A stretch of 9,892 nucleotides of DNA from Ruminococcus sp. (GTDB lineage Bacteria; Bacillota_A; Clostridia; Oscillospirales; Ruminococcaceae): contig JAFOMV010000181.1 of NCBI GenBank assembly GCA_017418765.1, positions 1-9,892 on the forward strand, given 5' to 3'. Position 1 is the stretch's first letter, and the number at the start of each line of letters is the position of its first letter. Both the position numbers and the translations under genes were made by a program. Below, piece by piece: positions 6,718 to 9,892 of this stretch. The notes below the pieces were generated by a model. That model was not told the DNA's origin and ran no database searches. It saw only the letters and a list, made by a program, of their open reading frames with translations.

Positions 6718-7884
6718 TTATACCAACTTAAAGTTATTATCTTCATCGAGATACCACGTCGGATGTGAAGTACCATTTGCGGATGAAGGTGATGCGACTA
6801 TCAGATTTAAATTTTCGGAACCTGCAAAACGTGATGAAACTGTTTCAAAGCCTGCACCTGTATCAGTAGTAGCTATTATGCAGGCACATACTCCCTCATT
6901 AACCGCAGATACATCCGCCCTTGATCCCTCATGCACCTTTACTGCAAGAACTTTCAGCAGTATCTGTGCAGGATAATCAGGATTATCTACTGTTACAGTT
7001 TCCATATCATCAGCATCGCTGCGAAAGATGAATGTGCTTGCGACTCCCTGACGGATAAGCGCCTGAAGCAGTCCGAAAACAGAAGAAATGATCTTCTCCT
7101 CTGTGATGACTGCTGTTTCCGCAGCTATCCCCGCCGGTCTGTACAGGTCAAGTATTATCACAGGCTGAACAGAAGCTGCTGCCTCGTCAAGTCTCACCAT
7201 CAATGCCGAGCGTTTAGAGGAGAGCTTCCAGTTTATGCGTTTCAGCGGATCGCCCTGAACATATTCCCTGTGTTCATATCCGGGGGTAGTATTTGAAGAA
7301 AACATCATTGATGTTTCGTTGTCTTCTTCATTTTCAGTTGTAGCAACAACATTTGCAATTGAGCGTATCAGCGAAGAAGAAGCTTTCACATCAGGAACTT
7401 CCGGAATAACACCTACCAATATTCTTTCGGGTATATTATCCAATCTGAACCTTATAAATCCGAGAAAACCGCTGGAATAAAGTTCACTTATGCCTACTTC
7501 ACCGTTTCCGCCGTAAACAGCGTCGGTTTCAAACACAAACTCTTTTCTGCCGTACTCCATAAGCGAAAGCTTGAAGGTCTTGACATTTCTGTCAAACACT
7601 TCGGAAACAAATGGTTTTATTTCAAGTACAGCCAGCGGTATGGAATTCTTCTTCTCAACCGATATCCTGACTTTAAGCTTACTGCCTTTCTTCACATAGG
7701 CATCACAGTCGATGGTTACTTTTACATTTTTTCTTGCGTAAAGGGCAAAGCCAAGCGATACGAGCGGTGCGAACAGCACGAATGCAAGAAGTATAACGCC
7801 CATTTCACCGTCAATATAGAAAGTGAAGATATATACAAGAAAGGCAACGAACAATACGCTTACGATATATTTGATATTTTTCAT
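6718..7884 (-). CDS. DUF58 domain membrane protein
   Basis: DUF58 proteins are membrane-anchored partners of MoxR ATPases, with a domain related to the von Willebrand A fold; their biochemical role is not settled. The 388-residue product has two N-terminal membrane segments (about 4-22 and 27-50), a beta-rich region, and the DUF58 signature at about 204-231: EHREYVQGDPLKRINWKLSS followed by KRSALMVRLDE. The ATG at 7882-7884 shares one base with the TAA of the MoxR gene (TAATG), a classic coupled arrangement. The frame also offers an ATG at 7912-7914 that would add ten residues (MSGAVYECKI) and overlap MoxR by 31 nt, but it has no better ribosome binding site. The stop is 2 nt before the transglutaminase start. 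I infer a three-protein envelope module with its neighbours. Confidence 0.93.
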   Translation of the reverse strand: MKNIKYIVSVLFVAFLVYIFTFYIDGEMGVILLAFVLFAPLVSLGFALYARKNVKVTIDCDAYVKKGSKLKVRISVEKKNSIPLAVLEIKPFVSEVFDRNVKTFKLSLMEYGRKEFVFETDAVYGGNGEVGISELYSSGFLGFIRFRLDNIPERILVGVIPEVPDVKASSSLIRSIANVVATTENEEDNETSMMFSSNTTPGYEHREYVQGDPLKRINWKLSSKRSALMVRLDEAAASVQPVIILDLYRPAGIAAETAVITEEKIISSVFGLLQALIRQGVASTFIFRSDADDMETVTVDNPDYPAQILLKVLAVKVHEGSRADVSAVNEGVCACIIATTDTGAGFETVSSRFAGSENLNLIVASPSSANGTSHPTWYLDEDNNFKLV

Positions 7885-8825
7885 TATCTTACATTCATAT
7901 ACGGCACCTGACATCTGCCAAGCAGATCTGCCACATATTGTTCACTGCTGCCAAACGCAGTCTTACCCTGCGGAGACAGGATTATTCTGTGGGAAAGAAC
8001 AGCAACAGCGGTATTCTTTACATCATCCGGCGTTACATATTCCCTGTCATATATATATGCAAATGCTTTTGCAGCTTTGTATAAAGCTATACTTCCTCTC
8101 GGACTTATACCGAGGATCGTATTTCTGTCACCTCTTGTTGCGCTTATTATACTTATGATGTATTTTTTCACATCTTCAGTGACACGAATATCTCTTACCT
8201 CCTGCTGCATTGCCTGTATATCGTAAACAGACATTGCCGGTTCGGTAATATTGGCAATTGGATTATATTTTTCGGTACGTTCAAGTATCTTCATCTCCTC
8301 ATCCTCTGAGGGATAGCCCATTGATAGTTTCATAAAAAATCTGTCCATCTGAGCTTCAGGAAGATGGAATGTACCATATGTCTCAACCGGATTCTGTGTA
8401 GCCATTACGAGAAACGGATTGGGCAGCTGATGCGTGACTCCGTCAAGGCTGACTTGTCTTTCCTCCATAGCTTCAAGCAAAGCAGACTGTACCTTCGGCG
8501 AAGCACGGTTGATCTCGTCAGCAAGAAGGAAGTTACACATTACAGCTCCGTCACGATAGACAAATTCTCCTGTGGACTGATCCATCATAGTAAAACCTGC
8601 TATATCCGAAGGCATGACATCAGGCGTAAGCTGTATACGATTGAATTTTCCTCCTATAGAACGTGAAAGAGCGGTTATGAGCTGAGTCTTACCGACACCC
8701 GGAACATCTTCCAACAGTACATGACCTTCACACAGAAGTGCTGCTATAAGTTTGATTATTGTATCATCTTTACCGACAATGACCTTGCCGACTGTTTGAA
8801 CAAGTTTGCTGACATTATGATTCAT
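7884..8825 (-). CDS. MoxR-family AAA+ ATPase
   Basis: MoxR ATPases are cytoplasmic AAA+ proteins, probably acting as chaperones that assemble or activate partner proteins encoded beside them. The 313-residue product shows all core motifs: Walker A in VPGVGKTQ (41-48, Lys46), Walker B in FLLADEINR (99-107, Asp103/Glu104), sensor 1 in MATQNP (Asn145), an arginine finger in DRFFM (Arg162) and sensor 2 in SPRG (Arg243). A helical lid follows at the C-terminus. The ATG at 8823-8825 has GAGGT 9 nt upstream and a good promoter about 45 nt upstream. It is the first gene of the run moxR-DUF58-transglutaminase-peptidase-prmA, whose tight junctions indicate one transcript. The subfamily cannot be fixed by eye. 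Confidence 0.96.
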   Translation of the reverse strand: MNHNVSKLVQTVGKVIVGKDDTIIKLIAALLCEGHVLLEDVPGVGKTQLITALSRSIGGKFNRIQLTPDVMPSDIAGFTMMDQSTGEFVYRDGAVMCNFLLADEINRASPKVQSALLEAMEERQVSLDGVTHQLPNPFLVMATQNPVETYGTFHLPEAQMDRFFMKLSMGYPSEDEEMKILERTEKYNPIANITEPAMSVYDIQAMQQEVRDIRVTEDVKKYIISIISATRGDRNTILGISPRGSIALYKAAKAFAYIYDREYVTPDDVKNTAVAVLSHRIILSPQGKTAFGSSEQYVADLLGRCQVPYMNVR

Positions 8826-8868
8826 ATAGTAGTTACCTCTTTATTGAGCATATTATCCAATTAGTTAC

Positions 8869-8897
8869 ATTATATCATATTTTATCAATATACGCAA
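8869..8897 (-). promoter_or_regulatory. Sigma-A type promoter of the moxR operon
   Basis: On the minus strand, -35 TTGCGT (8892-8897) and -10 TATAAT (8869-8874) are separated by 17 nt, with TG one base before the -10 (extended -10). The predicted start is about 8862, giving a leader of under 40 nt before the MoxR ATG. The perfect extended -10 compensates for the weaker -35. Confidence 0.82.
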
Positions 8898-8899
8898 TG

Positions 8900-9056
8900 G
8901 ATAAATGAACAAAATTTCCGCCCCATTATTGTTCAATCCTCCTATAAGATAAAGAAAAAAATGTGGAAAAATTGTCGCTTTGTTTATATTACGTTGTTTA
9001 CAAATGAACAAGTCACACCGTTTTGAAGGGCGTGATCCGGAAAAATTTCATTTATT
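8900..9056. repeat. Imperfect inverted repeat in the tsf-moxR intergenic region
   Basis: Arms at about 8900-8920 and 9038-9056 are inverted copies sharing ATAAATGAA (9 nt) and TTTCCG (6 nt), with a few unmatched bases between. About 117 nt without a recognised gene lie between them. In this A+T-rich gap of 237 nt (8826-9062) the repeat could be an RNA stem, a worn miniature element, or chance. Direct copies of AAATGAACAA also occur at 8904-8913 and 9002-9011. Confidence 0.35.
8938..9011 (-). promoter_or_regulatory. Possible upstream promoter with orphan consensus ribosome binding site and 13-codon ORF
   Basis: Minus-strand TTGTTC (9006-9011), 17 nt, TATAAA (8983-8988) form a moderate sigma-A-like promoter. 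Downstream is an exact AGGAGG (8938-8943), but no sizeable gene follows. An ATG 11 nt later (8924-8926) opens only 13 codons, MGRKFCSFIHCVY, ending at 8885 inside the moxR promoter. It could be a leader peptide, a decayed gene start, or chance in A+T-rich DNA. Confidence 0.3.
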
Positions 9057-9062
9057 CAACAC

Positions 9063-9094
9063 AAAAAGCAGCAGTGATATTTCACTGCTGCTTT
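9063..9094 (-). terminator. Intrinsic terminator of tsf
   Basis: A 13-bp perfect stem (AAAGCAGCAGTGA with TCACTGCTGCTTT; 9082-9094 and 9065-9077) closes a 4-nt loop and runs into a five-T tract on the minus strand. It starts 18 nt after the tsf stop codon and separates tsf from the moxR promoter. Confidence 0.94.
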
Positions 9095-9112
9095 GAAGAT
9101 ACTTATATATAA

Positions 9113-9892
9113 TTACTTGATCATGTTAGCAATCTCGTCAGCGAAGTTCTCTTCCTTCTTCTCAACGCCTTCGCCACGCTCGTAGCGAACAACGTCAACA
9201 ATCTTAACAGAACCGCCGAGCTTCTTAGCCTCTGCGTCAACATAGCCCTGAACTGTAAGCTTGTCATCCTTAACGAATGCCTGCTCAAGGAGACAGTTCT
9301 CGCTGTAGTACTTGCCAACCTTGCCTTCAACGATCTTAACTCTTACCTGCTCAGGCTTTGATGCCATCTTAGGATCCTCAGCCATCTGAGCGAGCATGAT
9401 CTTCTTCTCGTTCTCGATAACTTCAGCAGGAACATCCTCTCTCTTAACGTAAGGAGCGTTAAGAGCAGCAGACTGCATAGCTACATCCTTACCGATAGCA
9501 GCTACCTTGTCAGCGCTGAGGTCTGTATCCATCTTAACGAGAACGCCGATGCTGCCGCCGTTATGGATGTAAGAAGCAAGAGCACCTTCCATTCTTACAA
9601 AACGACGGATAACGATATTCTCTCTGATCTTCATACCAGCCAGTTCTGTAAGAGCATCACCTACTGTACCTGTGCCGTTAGCGATTGCTTCGTTCTTGAG
9701 AGCCTCAACGTCAGCAGGATTCTTTTCGATGATAGTCTCAGCAACGTTTGCAACAAAGTTTCTGATATCATCTGTGTTAGCAGCGAAGTCTGTCTCTGTG
9801 TTTACTTCGAGGAGAACGCCTACATTGCCCTTAACAACAGCAGTTACAATGCCCTCAGCAGCAGCTCTGCCGCTTTTCTTAGCCTGTGTAGC
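9113..9892 (-). CDS. tsf: Elongation factor Ts (C-terminal 259 residues, cut by window edge)
   Basis: EF-Ts is the cytoplasmic exchange factor that releases GDP from EF-Tu. The reading frame is open to the right edge: beyond the internal ATG at 9632-9634, another 86 in-frame codons encode AKKSGRAAAEGIV and VLLEVNTETDFAAN, both hallmark EF-Ts sequences. The visible 259 residues cover the core dimerisation region (HNGGSIGVLVKMDTD at about 108-122) and the C-terminal part (VDVVRYERGEGVEKKEENFA). About 50 N-terminal residues, with the UBA-like EF-Tu contact domain, lie beyond the window, as does the usual upstream neighbour rpsB. Codon use looks strongly biased, as expected for a highly expressed gene. 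It ends with NMIK and a strong terminator. Confidence 0.97.
   Translation of the reverse strand, partial: ATQAKKSGRAAAEGIVTAVVKGNVGVLLEVNTETDFAANTDDIRNFVANVAETIIEKNPADVEALKNEAIANGTGTVGDALTELAGMKIRENIVIRRFVRMEGALASYIHNGGSIGVLVKMDTDLSADKVAAIGKDVAMQSAALNAPYVKREDVPAEVIENEKKIMLAQMAEDPKMASKPEQVRVKIVEGKVGKYYSENCLLEQAFVKDDKLTVQGYVDAEAKKLGGSVKIVDVVRYERGEGVEKKEENFADEIANMIK

Noticed and set aside
7885..7914. Ten-residue N-terminal extension of the DUF58 protein
   Set aside because: It would overlap the MoxR gene by 31 nt, has no better ribosome binding site, and the TAATG junction at 7882-7886 is the typical coupled start.
9635..9892. Treating EF-Ts as starting at the internal ATG 9632-9634
   Set aside because: The frame continues without a stop to the window edge and encodes the EF-Ts hallmark NTETDFAAN, so the gene is simply cut by the edge.
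1..9892. tRNA, rRNA, insertion sequence, prophage or CRISPR content
   Set aside because: I looked on both strands and saw no cloverleaf, rRNA segment, transposase motif or regular repeat array.

Overview
The window looks like a chromosomal segment of a fibre-degrading Ruminococcus (Firmicutes, Oscillospiraceae), probably of the R. flavefaciens / R. albus type. Four things point there: moderate G+C by eye with A+T-rich intergenic regions; the rplU-prp-rpmA order with the Firmicutes-type L27 N-terminal extension; AAGGAG/GGAGG ribosome binding sites and sigma-A promoters; and a secreted protein with a threonine-rich linker and a C-terminal type I dockerin, a hallmark of cellulosome-forming ruminococci. 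The genus is an inference; no rRNA is present.

Every gene I can support is on the minus strand, so the order of transcription runs from high to low coordinates. (1) 9113-9892: the 3' part of tsf (elongation factor Ts), open at the right edge, followed by a strong intrinsic terminator. (2) 8826-9062: an A+T-rich gap with a good promoter close to the next gene, a possible second promoter, an orphan consensus ribosome binding site and an imperfect inverted repeat. (3) 2255-8825: a tightly packed run of five genes: MoxR-family AAA+ ATPase, DUF58 membrane protein, TgpA-like membrane transglutaminase, secreted C39-like cysteine peptidase with SH3 domain and dockerin, and prmA (L11 methyltransferase). 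The junctions overlap by 1 nt or leave 2, 12 and 14-15 nt. (4) 918-2153: a 411-residue protein of unknown function, 101 nt after prmA, closed by an intrinsic terminator. (5) 1-861: the ribosomal operon rplU-prp-rpmA with its own promoter and a structured leader resembling the L21 leader in position; rpmA is cut by the left edge.

How the genes work together: MoxR + DUF58 + membrane transglutaminase is a recurrent bacterial module. The MoxR ATPase is thought to act as a chaperone or remodeller for the membrane proteins, and the TgpA-like protein places a Cys-His-acid enzyme outside the membrane. The unusual part here is the fourth gene. It puts a secreted second Cys-His-Asp enzyme, fitted with a dockerin for docking onto a cohesin-bearing surface scaffold, under the same promoter. 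I infer a link between a conserved envelope-maturation module and the cellulosome or cell-surface machinery. At the left end, rpmA encodes an L27 precursor and prp encodes the protease expected to trim it.
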